DNA from: Paenibacillus lemnae
Lineage (GTDB): Bacteria > Bacillota > Bacilli > Paenibacillales > Paenibacillaceae
Length of the DNA: 64,000 nt
Assembly: GCF_012933385.1 (NCBI RefSeq)
Contig: NZ_JABBPN010000014.1
Location: 55,501 to 119,500 of the forward strand
Reading direction: 5' to 3'
Shown here: in pieces, positions 24,858 to 34,211 of the stretch
Numbering within the stretch: the first letter of the stretch is position 1
How the letters are laid out: each line of letters opens with the position of its first letter
Translations under genes and position numbers: made by a program
Notes under the pieces: model-generated
Databases searched by the model: none
Told to the model about the DNA's origin: nothing
Seen by the model: the letters and a program-made list of their open reading frames with translations, nothing else

Positions 24858-25409
24858 TCACGATTCGCCGGCTGCTGCCATGCTGTGCTGACCGAGAAGA
24901 TCCAGTACCCAATCGCACCACTTCAGTTCCGTTTCAGCCATCATTAACGCTTTGGTCGCCAAAATGTAGCTGCTGAATTCTTTGTTTCCGAACTCGCACT
25001 TTTGCTTGGGAATCCCGTCCAGAATGCTTTCATAGTATCGCTTTTTCTCAACGTATAAAGCCCGGCGTTCCTCATAAATATCGACGGAAACACCAATTTC
25101 GCTCAACCACAGGGAAAAGGTGCGAAGTGAAAGCTCATCTTTGTTGACAGATGGAGCAATGGGCTGGTGCATCCATTCCCGCAGTTTATCCATGCCGGCT
25201 TCGGTGATGGCATAAATCTTTTTATCGGGCTTGTCACTTTGCTGAACCCAATATGAGCTGAGCAGCGCTTTCTCCTCCATCCTGGAAAGCAGGGGATAAA
25301 TCTGACTGTGTTTTGCCTGCCAAAATGGCTGGATCCGAAGCATCAGCTCATAACCGGAAGACTCTCTTCGGGCGAGCAATCCAAGCAGGCCGTATGACAA
25401 CGTGTTCAT
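24858..25409 (-). CDS. PadR-family transcriptional regulator
   Basis: 183 residues. The winged-helix N-terminus shows the PadR pattern: NTLSYGLLGLLARRESSGYE, FWQAKHSQIYPLLSRMEEK and KKIYAITEAGMDKLREWM. The C-terminal half (about 95-180) is the PadR_C helical dimerisation region. ATG 25415 directly follows AAGGGG, so ATG 25409 with 8-nt spacing is the better start. The regulated gene is unknown; PadR proteins often control efflux pumps or stress genes. Confidence 0.88.
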   Translation of the reverse strand: MNTLSYGLLGLLARRESSGYELMLRIQPFWQAKHSQIYPLLSRMEEKALLSSYWVQQSDKPDKKIYAITEAGMDKLREWMHQPIAPSVNKDELSLRTFSLWLSEIGVSVDIYEERRALYVEKKRYYESILDGIPKQKCEFGNKEFSSYILATKALMMAETELKWCDWVLDLLGQHSMAAAGES

Positions 25410-25533
25410 GTGCATGACCCCTTTTGAAACTTTATCGGTACCAAAAAGTCAGGCTAAGCCTGCTTTTCGGGTTCGCTTAATAAAAGTGTACACTGAAACT
25501 GTATGGTTTAGCAACTCTGTGCAAATTCAACGT

Positions 25534-25568
25534 AAAAAAAGCATGAACCCGGGCAGGTTCATGCTTTC
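25534..25568 (-). terminator. Terminator of the carbonic anhydrase gene
   Basis: On the - strand GCATGAACC pairs with GGTTCATGC across a short loop and is followed by TTTTTTT. Confidence 0.87.
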
Positions 25569-25579
25569 TAAATGAATGA

Positions 25580-26149
25580 TTAATTGACTGAATAGCCGTC
25601 TACAACAAGGTCCAGCGCCCCGGTGGCCGGATGGATAACCATGCCGTGAACTGGTGTAGTCTTCGGAATCAGCGGATGGTTCTTTATTAGACCCACCGTG
25701 TTCTCAACGGCTGAAGTTACATTATCAAAACCTCTCAGCCACTTGGACAGCTTGATTCCGGAGTGATCGAGCGTGGTCAGCACTTCATCGGAAACGCCGC
25801 GTTCCTTCATCGAGCCGATGATGCGGTCAGCATTCAAGGATGCCATACCGCATTCATGATGTCCTACGACAATCACTTCGTCCACATTCAGCTCGTAAAG
25901 CGCAACGATGATGGACCGCATTGCACTTCCGAAAGGGTTGGAGACGATGGCACCGGCAGTCTTGACCACTTTCACATCACCATTTTTAAAGTTCATGGCT
26001 TTCGGCAGCAGTTCAACCAGACGGGTATCCATACAAGTAACAATGATAATCTTTTTGTCCGGATACGGACTTGTTTCATACGCTTGGTATTGCTTGTCCT
26101 GAACGAACTGACGGTTATGATCTAAAATTTCGCTAAGATGAGTAGACAT
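25580..26149 (-). CDS. Beta-class carbonic anhydrase
   Basis: 189-residue zinc enzyme interconverting CO2 and bicarbonate in the cytoplasm. Zinc-site residues C39 and D41 in TCMDTRL, and H97 and C100 in VVGHHECGM, are all present and correctly spaced. Similar to the short YtiB-type enzymes of bacilli. RBS AAGGAGG is about 12 nt before ATG. It stands as a single gene with its own terminator. Confidence 0.93.
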   Translation of the reverse strand: MSTHLSEILDHNRQFVQDKQYQAYETSPYPDKKIIIVTCMDTRLVELLPKAMNFKNGDVKVVKTAGAIVSNPFGSAMRSIIVALYELNVDEVIVVGHHECGMASLNADRIIGSMKERGVSDEVLTTLDHSGIKLSKWLRGFDNVTSAVENTVGLIKNHPLIPKTTPVHGMVIHPATGALDLVVDGYSVN

Positions 26150-26210
26150 AATGGGGGTGTGCCTCCTTATATATGGTAGATGTTTGCTGTTAAAACATGC
26201 AGCCGCAGAT

Positions 26211-26549
26211 TCAGGAACGGCTATCTACGGTCTGAACATTGGTGCTGTAGGTTTGACTTTGGCTGGATAATCGAAAAGTATGACCAACAGGATTAACGTC
26301 CAGTTTCAAAGCTTCTTCAAAAAAAACTTCGTGTCTGCGGCTCATATAAAATGAGATGGAGCCGTCGCTTTCCAGCTTAAAATCATCCTCCTCGGGATGC
26401 TGAATGACCCTCAGTCCCGGAACCGCGCTCATAACACAGCCGCAGCCTTCGGAGTCATTGATAAGCCGGATGCTGCCTGGCTGAGACCCGATTTTGTCCT
26501 TTAATTTCTGTTCCGCTGCAGGGGTCAGTTGGATCATCATAGCTGTCAT
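26211..26549 (-). CDS. HesB/IscA-like (YqkB-type) protein
   Basis: 112 residues of the HesB-like fold: IQLTPAAEQKLKDKIG at the start, SIRLINDSEGCGCVMSAVPG with Cys in a GCGC stretch, and FYMSRRHEVFFEEALKLDVN. The canonical C-terminal CGC motif of IscA/SufA scaffolds is missing, as in the YqkB-type proteins, so a cluster-carrier role is uncertain. Start ATG 26549 follows GAGGAG; further ATGs lie a few codons inside. Confidence 0.75.
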   Translation of the reverse strand: MTAMMIQLTPAAEQKLKDKIGSQPGSIRLINDSEGCGCVMSAVPGLRVIQHPEEDDFKLESDGSISFYMSRRHEVFFEEALKLDVNPVGHTFRLSSQSQTYSTNVQTVDSRS

Positions 26550-26670
26550 CACACTCCTCTATAATATGTATATCTTTATATCCCTGCTTAAAAGTTGATT
26601 ATAAACGCGGATATAAGTATCATCAAGTGTGTCAACCAAATTCATGTTAAAGTGCAGGTGAATTCAACAT

Positions 26671-28191
26671 ATGGAAACATCAATGACAGACCATTGGGAA
26701 CGTTTTCAGGAATTGAACCGGAAAATATCGGGCTATGAAGAAGCAGTAAACCTGCTATCCTGGGATCTACGGACCGGTGCCCCGAAAAAAGGGATGGATA
26801 CCCGATCGGAAACCCTGGGCATGCTTTCTACCGAAGCGTTTAAGCTTCAGACATCGCCGGAAATGGGAAAGCTGCTAGACGAGCTTTCAAAACCCGAGCT
26901 GCAAGAATTATTAAGTGATCTCGACCGTCGAATGGTGCATGAAGCACGCAAGCAATATGAGCTTAATCAGTCGGTTCCTGCAGAACGGTTTCAGGAATAT
27001 ACCGTACTGGCAGCCAAATCGGAATCGATGTGGGAAGACGCCAAGAAAGATAATGACTTTACCGGTTTCGAGCCATTTCTGACCGCAATTGTCGCCTTTA
27101 AACAGGAGTTTATTGATTATTGGGGGGTCAAGGATACACGTTATGATACCCTCCTGGATATGTATGAGCCGGACATGACCGTAAAAGAGCTGGATCAGGT
27201 GTTCGATCGTCTTCGGGCACGCCTCGTGCCGCTTGCTCAGAAAATTGAGGAATCTTCGCACAAGCCGGAAAGCGGATTTCTGAATCAGCTGTTTGACAAG
27301 TCACAGCAAGAGAAATTCGGGCTCTTTATATTGGAGCAGATGGGGTATGACTTTGAAGCCGGCCGGCTGGATGAAAGCGTGCATCCATTTGCGACCGGGC
27401 TGAACACTGGAGATGTCCGCATTACAACTCATTATTTACAGGATGAAGTGACCAGTGCGGTATTCAGCTCTTTACATGAAGGCGGTCATGCCTTGTATGA
27501 ACAAAATGTTGCAAAAGAACTGGAACGAACACCGCTTGCTGGCGGTACGTCAATGGGTATCCATGAATCGCAGTCCCGTTTATGGGAGAATATGATCGGC
27601 CGCAGCCGGTCCTTCTGGAAACGTTATTTCCGGGATCTTCAGCAGCATTTTCCGGAACAGTTTGCACAGGTCGATGAGCATTCTTTCTACCTTGCAGTCA
27701 ACAGGGTTGAGAACTCTCTAATCCGGATTGAAGCCGATGAATTGACATATAATCTGCACATTATCATCCGCTATGAGATGGAGAAAATGCTGTTTAACGA
27801 GGGCCTTGAAGTGAAGGATCTTCCGGAAGTATGGAATGAAAAATATAAGGAGTACCTTGGCATTATGCCGCCAAATGACAGCTTGGGTGTCCTGCAGGAT
27901 GTGCATTGGTCCGGTGGAGACTTCGGTTATTTCGCTTCATATTCCCTCGGGAATATGTATGCCGCACAGTTCATGAATACGATGCGCAGCGAAATTCCAG
28001 ATATGGATGCGCTGATTGAGGATGGCAATCTGATTCCGATTAAAAAATGGCTGACCGATAAGGTATACCGTTACGGGAAAAGCGAAACACCGGCAGAGAT
28101 CATACTCCGGGTGACGGGAGAACCCCTAAATCCGGATTACCTGGCTGAATATCTGGAGAATAAGTATAAGGAAATCTATCAATTGTCATAG
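26671..28191 (+). CDS. M32-family metallocarboxypeptidase (thermostable carboxypeptidase 1 type)
   Basis: 506-residue cytoplasmic zinc carboxypeptidase that trims C-terminal residues from peptides. The HEXXH zinc motif is SLHEGGHALYEQN near residue 269, followed by the family's GIHESQSRLWENMIGRS and the IRIEADELTYNLHI block. The length is normal for M32. Start ATG 26671; the upstream ribosome binding site (GCAGGTG) is weak. Divergent from the HesB-like gene, with a promoter region of about 120 nt between. Confidence 0.93.
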   Translation: METSMTDHWERFQELNRKISGYEEAVNLLSWDLRTGAPKKGMDTRSETLGMLSTEAFKLQTSPEMGKLLDELSKPELQELLSDLDRRMVHEARKQYELNQSVPAERFQEYTVLAAKSESMWEDAKKDNDFTGFEPFLTAIVAFKQEFIDYWGVKDTRYDTLLDMYEPDMTVKELDQVFDRLRARLVPLAQKIEESSHKPESGFLNQLFDKSQQEKFGLFILEQMGYDFEAGRLDESVHPFATGLNTGDVRITTHYLQDEVTSAVFSSLHEGGHALYEQNVAKELERTPLAGGTSMGIHESQSRLWENMIGRSRSFWKRYFRDLQQHFPEQFAQVDEHSFYLAVNRVENSLIRIEADELTYNLHIIIRYEMEKMLFNEGLEVKDLPEVWNEKYKEYLGIMPPNDSLGVLQDVHWSGGDFGYFASYSLGNMYAAQFMNTMRSEIPDMDALIEDGNLIPIKKWLTDKVYRYGKSETPAEIILRVTGEPLNPDYLAEYLENKYKEIYQLS

Positions 28192-28206
28192 AAGAGATGC
28201 TCGTTA

Positions 28207-28259
28207 AAGACTGCTTTGAGCCGCAAAAAAGAACTTGCGGCTTGAGGGGGTCTTTTTTT
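28207..28259 (+). terminator. Terminator of the M32 peptidase gene
   Basis: AGCCGCAA (28219-28226) pairs with TTGCGGCT (28235-28242), with an outer AAGAC/GTCTT stem that runs into TTTTTTT. Confidence 0.7.
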
Positions 28260-28336
28260 GCGAGGGCTTTTAACCATTCCTGCTGGATACGCATATGATC
28301 TAGGAAACATAAGTTTTACAGGATGGAGGGGTTACG

Positions 28337-29338
28337 ATGTACAAAAAAGGATCTGTTCTGGTCTTATCCATTCTGATGATATTCGGACTGGTGATGTCCG
28401 GCTGTGCCGGCAAAGGATCAGAAAGCAAAGTCAAGGTGGGCGAGGTTACCCGTTCTGTATTCTACGCACCCCAGTATGTTGCAATTGAAAAAGGATTTTT
28501 CAAAGAAGAAGGTCTGGACGTAGAGCTGCAGACTACATTTGGCGGGGATAAAACGATGACTGCACTGTTGTCTGGAGGTATAGACATTGCGCTGGTAGGC
28601 TCGGAGACCTCGATTTATGTGTATCAGCAGGGGGCAGAGGACCCTGTTATCAATTTTGCTCAGCTGACGCAAACGGACGGTACATTTCTGATGGCCAGGG
28701 ACCAGGAAAAGGAGTTTAACTGGGATATGCTGAAAGGAAGTGTGTTTCTTGGTCAGCGTAAAGGCGGTATGCCGCAGATGGCAGGAGAATTTACGCTTAG
28801 AAGCAAGGGAATTGATCCGCAGCAGGACTTAGATCTGATCCAAAATATTGATTTTGCGAATATTGCCTCTGCGTTTGCATCTGGTACCGGGGAATATGTT
28901 CAACTGTTTGAACCGCAGGCTTCCATTTTCGAAAGAGAAGGCAAAGGCAAAGTGGTGGCCTCTTTCGGTGTGGAAAGCGGACATCTGCCATACACGGTCT
29001 TTATGGCAAAACAAAGCTATATGGGGAAGAACAAAGATACCGTGCAGAAGTTTACGAACGCGCTCTATAAAGCACAGCAGTGGGTCGGTTCACATACAGC
29101 AGAGGAAATTGCAGATGCTATCCTTCCTTATTTTAAGGATACGGATCGTGACATTATCATTTCTTCTGTCAAACGATATCAAGACCAAGGCACTTATGCG
29201 GCCGATCCGATCCTGGATGATGGGGAGTGGAATAACCTGCTGAATGTGATGGATCAGGCTGGAGAACTGAAAGAACGGATAGCCCCGGATACCATCGTGG
29301 ACAATTCTTTTGCCGATGCAGCCACGCAAAAGAAATAG
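28337..29338 (+). CDS. NitT/TauT-type ABC substrate-binding lipoprotein
   Basis: 333 residues with signal peptide and lipobox VMSGC then AGKG. The mature protein has the NMT1/SsuA fold signs VFYAPQYVAIEKGFFKEEGL and GGDKTMTALLSGGIDIALVG. Such proteins bind sulfonates, nitrate or pyrimidine precursors; the ligand cannot be read from the sequence. ATG is 6 nt after GGAGGGGTTACG. It heads a three-gene importer operon with ATPase and permease. Confidence 0.9.
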   Translation: MYKKGSVLVLSILMIFGLVMSGCAGKGSESKVKVGEVTRSVFYAPQYVAIEKGFFKEEGLDVELQTTFGGDKTMTALLSGGIDIALVGSETSIYVYQQGAEDPVINFAQLTQTDGTFLMARDQEKEFNWDMLKGSVFLGQRKGGMPQMAGEFTLRSKGIDPQQDLDLIQNIDFANIASAFASGTGEYVQLFEPQASIFEREGKGKVVASFGVESGHLPYTVFMAKQSYMGKNKDTVQKFTNALYKAQQWVGSHTAEEIADAILPYFKDTDRDIIISSVKRYQDQGTYAADPILDDGEWNNLLNVMDQAGELKERIAPDTIVDNSFADAATQKK

Positions 29339-29378
29339 TATGAAGAAATATACTCATGCTTGGAAAGGAGTCATCAGA

Positions 29379-30155
29379 ATGATACCCGCTGTGGATCTGC
29401 AGGAGATTGCACATGTATATGTTACTGACCGGGGGGCCTCCCTTGCCGTTGAAGGGATTCAACTTCAGGTCCACCCGGGGGAGTTCATTAGTCTGGTTGG
29501 ACCGAGCGGGTGCGGGAAGACGACGATTTTATCCATGATCGCGGGATTGCTGAAACCGGCCAAGGGAACGGTCAAGGTTCATGGTCAAACCGTAAAAGGA
29601 CCTAGTCCCGAGGTCGGTTATATGCTGCAGCAGGATTATTTGTTCCCTTGGCTGACCATTATGAATAATGCATGGATTGGCCTGGAATTAACAGGCCGCC
29701 TTCATGCTGAATCCCGCAAGTTTGCCCGTGACCTGCTGGAGGAAATGGGTCTGGGAGACAGCGGAAGCCTGTACCCTCATCAGCTGTCAGGAGGGATGCG
29801 GCAGCGGGCAGCACTTGTCCGAACACTCGCACCGGATCCATCGCTATTGCTGCTGGACGAACCTTTTTCGGCACTGGATTATCAGACCAAGCTTCAACTG
29901 GAAGACTTGATCGTCAAAACATTGAAAGATCGTCATAAAACGGCGGTCCTTGTTACCCATGATCTGTCGGAGGCCATTGCAATGAGTGACCGCGTAGTCC
30001 TGCTGGATCGAAATCCTGGCCGGATCCATCAGGTTTTCGAAGTGCCGGACCGCATTCGGGCTGCACAGCCCTTTTTTGCCCGAGAAGAGGCGGGGTTCAA
30101 TGAACTCTTCCGCAAAATATGGAAGGAAATGGAAATCATTGGCGGGAAGGAGTGA
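29379..30155 (+). CDS. ABC transporter ATPase, NitT/TauT type
   Basis: About 258 residues. Walker A GPSGCGKTT, Q-loop MLQQDYLFPW, signature LSGGMRQRA, Walker B LLLLDEPFSALD and the switch histidine in LVTHDLSEA are all intact. It energises the importer formed with its neighbours. The frame is open 69 nt further upstream, across the end of the lipoprotein gene, but GGAAAGGAG sits before ATG 29379, which gives a protein starting IPAVDLQEIAHVY. Confidence 0.93.
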   Translation: MIPAVDLQEIAHVYVTDRGASLAVEGIQLQVHPGEFISLVGPSGCGKTTILSMIAGLLKPAKGTVKVHGQTVKGPSPEVGYMLQQDYLFPWLTIMNNAWIGLELTGRLHAESRKFARDLLEEMGLGDSGSLYPHQLSGGMRQRAALVRTLAPDPSLLLLDEPFSALDYQTKLQLEDLIVKTLKDRHKTAVLVTHDLSEAIAMSDRVVLLDRNPGRIHQVFEVPDRIRAAQPFFAREEAGFNELFRKIWKEMEIIGGKE

Positions 30156-30157
30156 GA

Positions 30158-31003
30158 ATGATGGCTAAGCCGGGACAGCAAGAGGAGATCCACGATAATC
30201 AGCAATCTCTATGGCTTCAGAACATCTACGCTATTCATCTGAAAGAGAAGCGGAAACATAGCAGGCTTGTACTGCTGGTTCAGTGTATGCTGCTGTTCCT
30301 TTTTTTTGCGGTATGGGAACTTGCTGGCAGATTGAGATGGATTGATGTGCTCCTGTTTAGTTATCCCACCAAAATATTTGCCTATCTCGGTGATCAGCTG
30401 TTCACCTCGGAACTGTGGAAACATATCGGAGTCACTGTGGGGGAAACCGCGGTTGGGTTCTTGATGGGAACGCTGACGGGAACGCTGCTTGCAGTCCTCA
30501 TATGGTGGTTACCTTTTTTATCCAAAGTGCTGGATCCGTTCATGGTTGTGTTTAACAGTATGCCTAAGGTGGCGCTGGGTCCAATATTCATTGTCATGTT
30601 CGGCGGGGGATTTACGGCCATTGTTGCTACAACCTTGTCGATTACCGTCATAGTAACGACATTAGTGGTCTATAACAGTTTCTCGGAGGTAGATCCTAAT
30701 TATGTTAAAGTGATCAGAACCTTCGGAGGAAACAAAGCTCAAATATTTAGGTCGGTCATTCTTCCGGCTTCGTTTCCTGCAATTGTATCTACTTTGAAAG
30801 TCAATGTAGGCATGGCTTGGGTCGGAGTGATCGTCGGAGAGTTTCTTGTGGCCAAATCCGGGCTGGGATATCTGATCATGTATGGTTTTCAGGTATTCAA
30901 TTTTACGCTGGTTTTGTCCAGCCTGTTTATCATCGCGATTGTCGCCACAGCAATGTACCAGATGGTTGTATTTATAGAAAAAAAGCTTCTGCTGAATCGG
31001 TGA
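30158..31003 (+). CDS. ABC transporter permease, SsuC/TauC type
   Basis: About 281 residues with six membrane segments. The EAA-type loop is seen around NYVKVIRTFGGNKAQIFRSV, followed by ILPASFPAIVSTLKVNVGMA. The ATG 30158 follows GGGAAGGAG, two bases after the ATPase stop. It completes the importer. No further gene of a sulfonate or thiamine pathway lies nearby to suggest the substrate. Confidence 0.92.
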   Translation: MMAKPGQQEEIHDNQQSLWLQNIYAIHLKEKRKHSRLVLLVQCMLLFLFFAVWELAGRLRWIDVLLFSYPTKIFAYLGDQLFTSELWKHIGVTVGETAVGFLMGTLTGTLLAVLIWWLPFLSKVLDPFMVVFNSMPKVALGPIFIVMFGGGFTAIVATTLSITVIVTTLVVYNSFSEVDPNYVKVIRTFGGNKAQIFRSVILPASFPAIVSTLKVNVGMAWVGVIVGEFLVAKSGLGYLIMYGFQVFNFTLVLSSLFIIAIVATAMYQMVVFIEKKLLLNR

Positions 31004-31100
31004 TTAATCCTTGATGCTGCAAAGAGCGCTGCATGTCAGGTTGTACGGCCGTAAAAAATGGGATACCATGAAACACATCAGAAAACAGGAGACGTGAGCC

Positions 31101-32096
31101 ATGGGAATTCGAATTATTAAGACGGCTATTGCAACACTTCTTGCCATTTTAATTACGGATGCTTTTAACATACCCGGGGCAACCTCTGCGGGACTTTTAG
31201 CCATACTGGGCGTAGATGTGACGCGAAAGCGGAGTCTTCGCTCGGTATCTTCCCGTTTTTTTGCCTCTATATTGGGGCTGATGTTTGCATCGGTGCTGTT
31301 TCAGCTGCTGGGCTATCATTATTGGGTGCTTGCCCTGTACATACTCATTGCATTTCCGGCCATTTCGAAGGCGAATTTTAAAGAAGGCATTGTGACCAGC
31401 TCCGTTGTCGTTTTTCGTGTCTTCAGTGAACAGGAGCTGGATTTACATATTTTTTGGACACAGATTGAACTGCTCGTGATTGGACTAGGCTCGGCCATGC
31501 TTGTGAATATGGCTTATATGCCTAAAGGGGATGAAAGACTGACCGCAATCCGCCGTGAGGTGGACGGGCTGTTCTCCGCCATTTTCAAACAAATCTCTTT
31601 AACGTTAACCCAGGCTTCACATGTATGGGATGGAAAAGAACTGATTGAGGCGAATCAGGCGGTACAGCGTGGAGTAACGGAGAGCAACCGGGCGCTTGAG
31701 AACCAAATGCTGCATCCCGATCTGGCATGGAATGTGTATTTTTATATGCGGAAGGAACAGCTGGATAACATTCAGGCAATGATGCATCTGGTATCTCAGA
31801 TCTATGAGAAGCTGCCGACGGGTGAATTCGCAGCGGAATTGTTTGATCAAATGAGCAAGGATGTCATCGCAGAAGAATACACAGGCAAGACCGAGAAGCT
31901 CCTTCAGACGGTAAAGCTGAAATTTCAGCAAATGGACCTGCCTCAGACACGTGAGGAATTTGAAGTCAGGTCGGCAATCCTTCAGCTGTGCAGAGAGCTT
32001 GAATCTTTTCTTCGCATCTCGAAGCGCAGTAAGGCACCGACGAGCACAGCAGGGAAGGATGCTGAAAACCGGCCAGTCCATGGGGACAAAACATAA
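31101..32096 (+). CDS. Aromatic acid exporter family protein (DUF939/ArAE type)
   Basis: 331 residues: an N-terminal membrane half with about four hydrophobic segments (MGIRIIKTAIATLLAILITD; GLLAILGVDVTRKRSLRSV; VLALYILIAFPAISKANF) and a C-terminal soluble helical domain. This matches the ArAE_1 family, which by name exports aromatic acids, though most members are untested. RBS AGGAGACGTGAGCC before ATG. Single gene, no clear terminator. Confidence 0.85.
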   Translation: MGIRIIKTAIATLLAILITDAFNIPGATSAGLLAILGVDVTRKRSLRSVSSRFFASILGLMFASVLFQLLGYHYWVLALYILIAFPAISKANFKEGIVTSSVVVFRVFSEQELDLHIFWTQIELLVIGLGSAMLVNMAYMPKGDERLTAIRREVDGLFSAIFKQISLTLTQASHVWDGKELIEANQAVQRGVTESNRALENQMLHPDLAWNVYFYMRKEQLDNIQAMMHLVSQIYEKLPTGEFAAELFDQMSKDVIAEEYTGKTEKLLQTVKLKFQQMDLPQTREEFEVRSAILQLCRELESFLRISKRSKAPTSTAGKDAENRPVHGDKT

Positions 32097-32227
32097 GGTT
32101 TTCTCGTGTTTTTTATCTTTTTTACGAAATATTAGCATGAACTCAATTTATTTGGACCACTTCATTCAACATTCGCCCATGTCGTGCATACACTTGTATG
32201 GAATGATTGTATGGAGGAGGTTCGAAG

Positions 32228-32791
32228 ATGTCATTAAGCAATAAACACCAATGTAGAGAAATCATCACGAAGGCGATCTGCGGCAAGGGTCGGAAATTCT
32301 CTACCGTAACACATACCGTGACTCCGCCTAATAATCCGACCAGTATTTTGGGGGCATGGATTATACAGCATCAATATGAGGCGGTGGCCGCCGGAGACGG
32401 GATTGAGGTTGTAGGTACTTATGATCTGAACATTTGGTATTCGTATGACAGAAACTCGCAGACTGATGTCGCGAAGGAAACCGTATCTTATGTAGAACGA
32501 GTACCGCTCTCTTACCTGGATCCCAAACACCGGTCATCCACGGTAGAAGTATCTGCAGAAGCGACTCAGGAGCCTAGCTGTGTAGAAGCAAGCGTATCTT
32601 CCAACGGCAAAAGTGTCATCCTGCGTGTAGAAAGAGAATATGCGGTTGAACTGGTCGCAGAGACGAAGGTACTGGTTCTGGTAGGCCAGTCAAGTGATCT
32701 GGATGACAAGGAATTTGAATTTGTCGGCAGTGACGGTGGAGACAGTGAGTATGAGGATCTGGAATTTGAAGATCTGGAAGATGAACTGTAA
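32228..32791 (+). CDS. cotE: Outer spore coat morphogenetic protein CotE
   Basis: 187-residue protein that organises outer coat assembly around the forespore. Seen: REIITKAICGKGRKFSTVTH, PPNNPTSILGAWIIQHQYEA, NIWYSYDRNSQTDV and an acidic C-terminus, all CotE hallmarks. ATG 32228 lies 7 nt after GGAGGAGG. Upstream position of mutS/mutL matches the Bacillus order. Expected to be sporulation-controlled; no consensus sporulation promoter is claimed here. Confidence 0.93.
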   Translation: MSLSNKHQCREIITKAICGKGRKFSTVTHTVTPPNNPTSILGAWIIQHQYEAVAAGDGIEVVGTYDLNIWYSYDRNSQTDVAKETVSYVERVPLSYLDPKHRSSTVEVSAEATQEPSCVEASVSSNGKSVILRVEREYAVELVAETKVLVLVGQSSDLDDKEFEFVGSDGGDSEYEDLEFEDLEDEL

Positions 32792-32846
32792 ATCAGCCCT
32801 GCTGATGTAACTCTGATGTATTCTATGCAGTGGGGGGCGGATTTGC

Positions 32847-32869
32847 AGAGGGCAAACGCCCTCTTTTTG
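32847..32869 (+). terminator. Terminator of cotE
   Basis: GAGGGC, AAAC loop, GCCCTC, then TTTTT. It separates cotE from the amidoligase-like gene and argues against a start upstream of it. Confidence 0.85.
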
Positions 32870-32941
32870 TGGAAAGCTCCGATGAGGGGCTTTTCTTTTT
32901 ATGAATCGAGTTATTCATGTTCAGAAAAAGGAAGTGGAAGC

Positions 32942-34153
32942 ATGGTTGACAGCCGTTTGATCTTACCTGGCAAAGTGCAAATGACTCCAGCGGTCATGAA
33001 TGCAAGGCTAAGGCGCAGCGGTATACCAAGCCGCTTGTTTCGAAAGGCTGATGAAAGGATGAGCGGCAGCACGTATACTGCACGATATCTTATTTCTGTC
33101 CGCGGGCTGGAACATTGCCAGGTGGATATGCTGATGGCGGGGAGCGGCTGGTTGAAACGTCCTGCTGTTGACCATGAGGATGGTTTGCAGACAGAGGTCG
33201 GTCTGACCCAAAGGTTGACTAAAGCTGCAGTGCGTACACTGTACGCTCTAGGGCAGGAAGAGGGGGAAGTTGTCATCGCACTGCTGCCGAATCGGCGGTA
33301 CGCCGTTGATGAGGTCCGATTCCATCAAGACCGTTCTCAGAGAACAGATCGTGAAGCAAACGGGGATCATGCTGCCCTAATCCTGCTGGGTATGGATCCG
33401 GAATTCGTACTGGTGGATTCGCGTGGTGAGATTACAGAAGCATCTCAGTATCTGGAGCGGCATGGGAAAGCGGGATGTGATGCAGTCCGAGAGGGTGATT
33501 TCGTCACCTATCCGCTGGCAGAACTTCGTCCGGATCCCAAGTCCGATCCGGAAGCACTGCTGCATGAACTGCGAAAAACCATGATCATGGCAGCAGAACG
33601 GATCACAGACCGGTCCCTGGCATGGAAAGCAGGCAGTATGCCTGCTGGCGGACTGCCGCTGGGAGGTCATCTGCATTTTAGCGGTGTCACGCTGAATCTG
33701 GACATCCTGCAGGTTCTGGACAATTATTTGGCACTTCCTTTGGCTGCTCTGGAAGACCCGTCCGGGCGAAAACGTCGCCCCAAATATGGAAGTTTGGGAG
33801 ATTACCGCAGGCAGCCTCACGGCGGGTTTGAATACCGCACACCGCCCAGCTTCCTGGTATCTCCATCCATTACCCGTGCTGTTGTCCATATGGCTTATCT
33901 GATCGCCCGTGAATTCCGCCGCCTGATGTCCCGTCCATTAAGTACGGAACGGGTGCACGAAGCCTATTATGAGGGAACAAAAAGCATCCTGATTCAAAGT
34001 GCTGAGGCTCTTCACCAGGACTACCGAAGACTCCCAGGTTATGAATATCATGCTTCGTCTATAGAGCGATTGTTTCGGATGATCTCCGAAGGTCAGACGT
34101 GGGACGAAAGCCGTGATATTCGAAGACTGTGGCATATTCCCGTCCTGCCGTGA
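32942..34153 (+). CDS. Putative amidoligase (phiEco32-like COOH-NH2 ligase type 2)
   Basis: 403 residues. The C-terminal half carries the glutamine-synthetase-like ligase signs: LLGMDPEFVLVD (residue ~150), YPLAELRPDPKSDPEALLHE, GGLPLGGHLHFSGVTLN and HGGFEYRTPPSF. Family members are proposed to form amide bonds between carboxylates and amines in an ATP-dependent way. An in-frame ATG at 32816 would run through the cotE terminator, so ATG 32942 (after GGAAGTGGAAGC) is chosen. Lying between cotE and mutS, it may modify spore coat or wall material, which is inference. Confidence 0.75.
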   Translation: MVDSRLILPGKVQMTPAVMNARLRRSGIPSRLFRKADERMSGSTYTARYLISVRGLEHCQVDMLMAGSGWLKRPAVDHEDGLQTEVGLTQRLTKAAVRTLYALGQEEGEVVIALLPNRRYAVDEVRFHQDRSQRTDREANGDHAALILLGMDPEFVLVDSRGEITEASQYLERHGKAGCDAVREGDFVTYPLAELRPDPKSDPEALLHELRKTMIMAAERITDRSLAWKAGSMPAGGLPLGGHLHFSGVTLNLDILQVLDNYLALPLAALEDPSGRKRRPKYGSLGDYRRQPHGGFEYRTPPSFLVSPSITRAVVHMAYLIAREFRRLMSRPLSTERVHEAYYEGTKSILIQSAEALHQDYRRLPGYEYHASSIERLFRMISEGQTWDESRDIRRLWHIPVLP

Positions 34154-34211
34154 CGGCACGCTGATTTCTGTTATAATAGAGGTCAAGCTGGATACGGCAT
34201 GGAGGTAGCTC

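Noticed and set aside
28260..28336. Possible TPP riboswitch before the NitT/TauT-type ABC operon
   Set aside because: None of the conserved TPP core sequences is visible in the short leader, so no thiamine link is claimed.
32816..32941. N-terminal extension of the amidoligase-like protein
   Set aside because: It would translate the cotE terminator; a better ribosome binding site precedes ATG 32942.
34145..34157. Short GC-rich palindrome TGCCGTGACGGCA at the end of the amidoligase gene
   Set aside because: Only 13 nt, no T-run, partly coding; not enough for a terminator or operator call.
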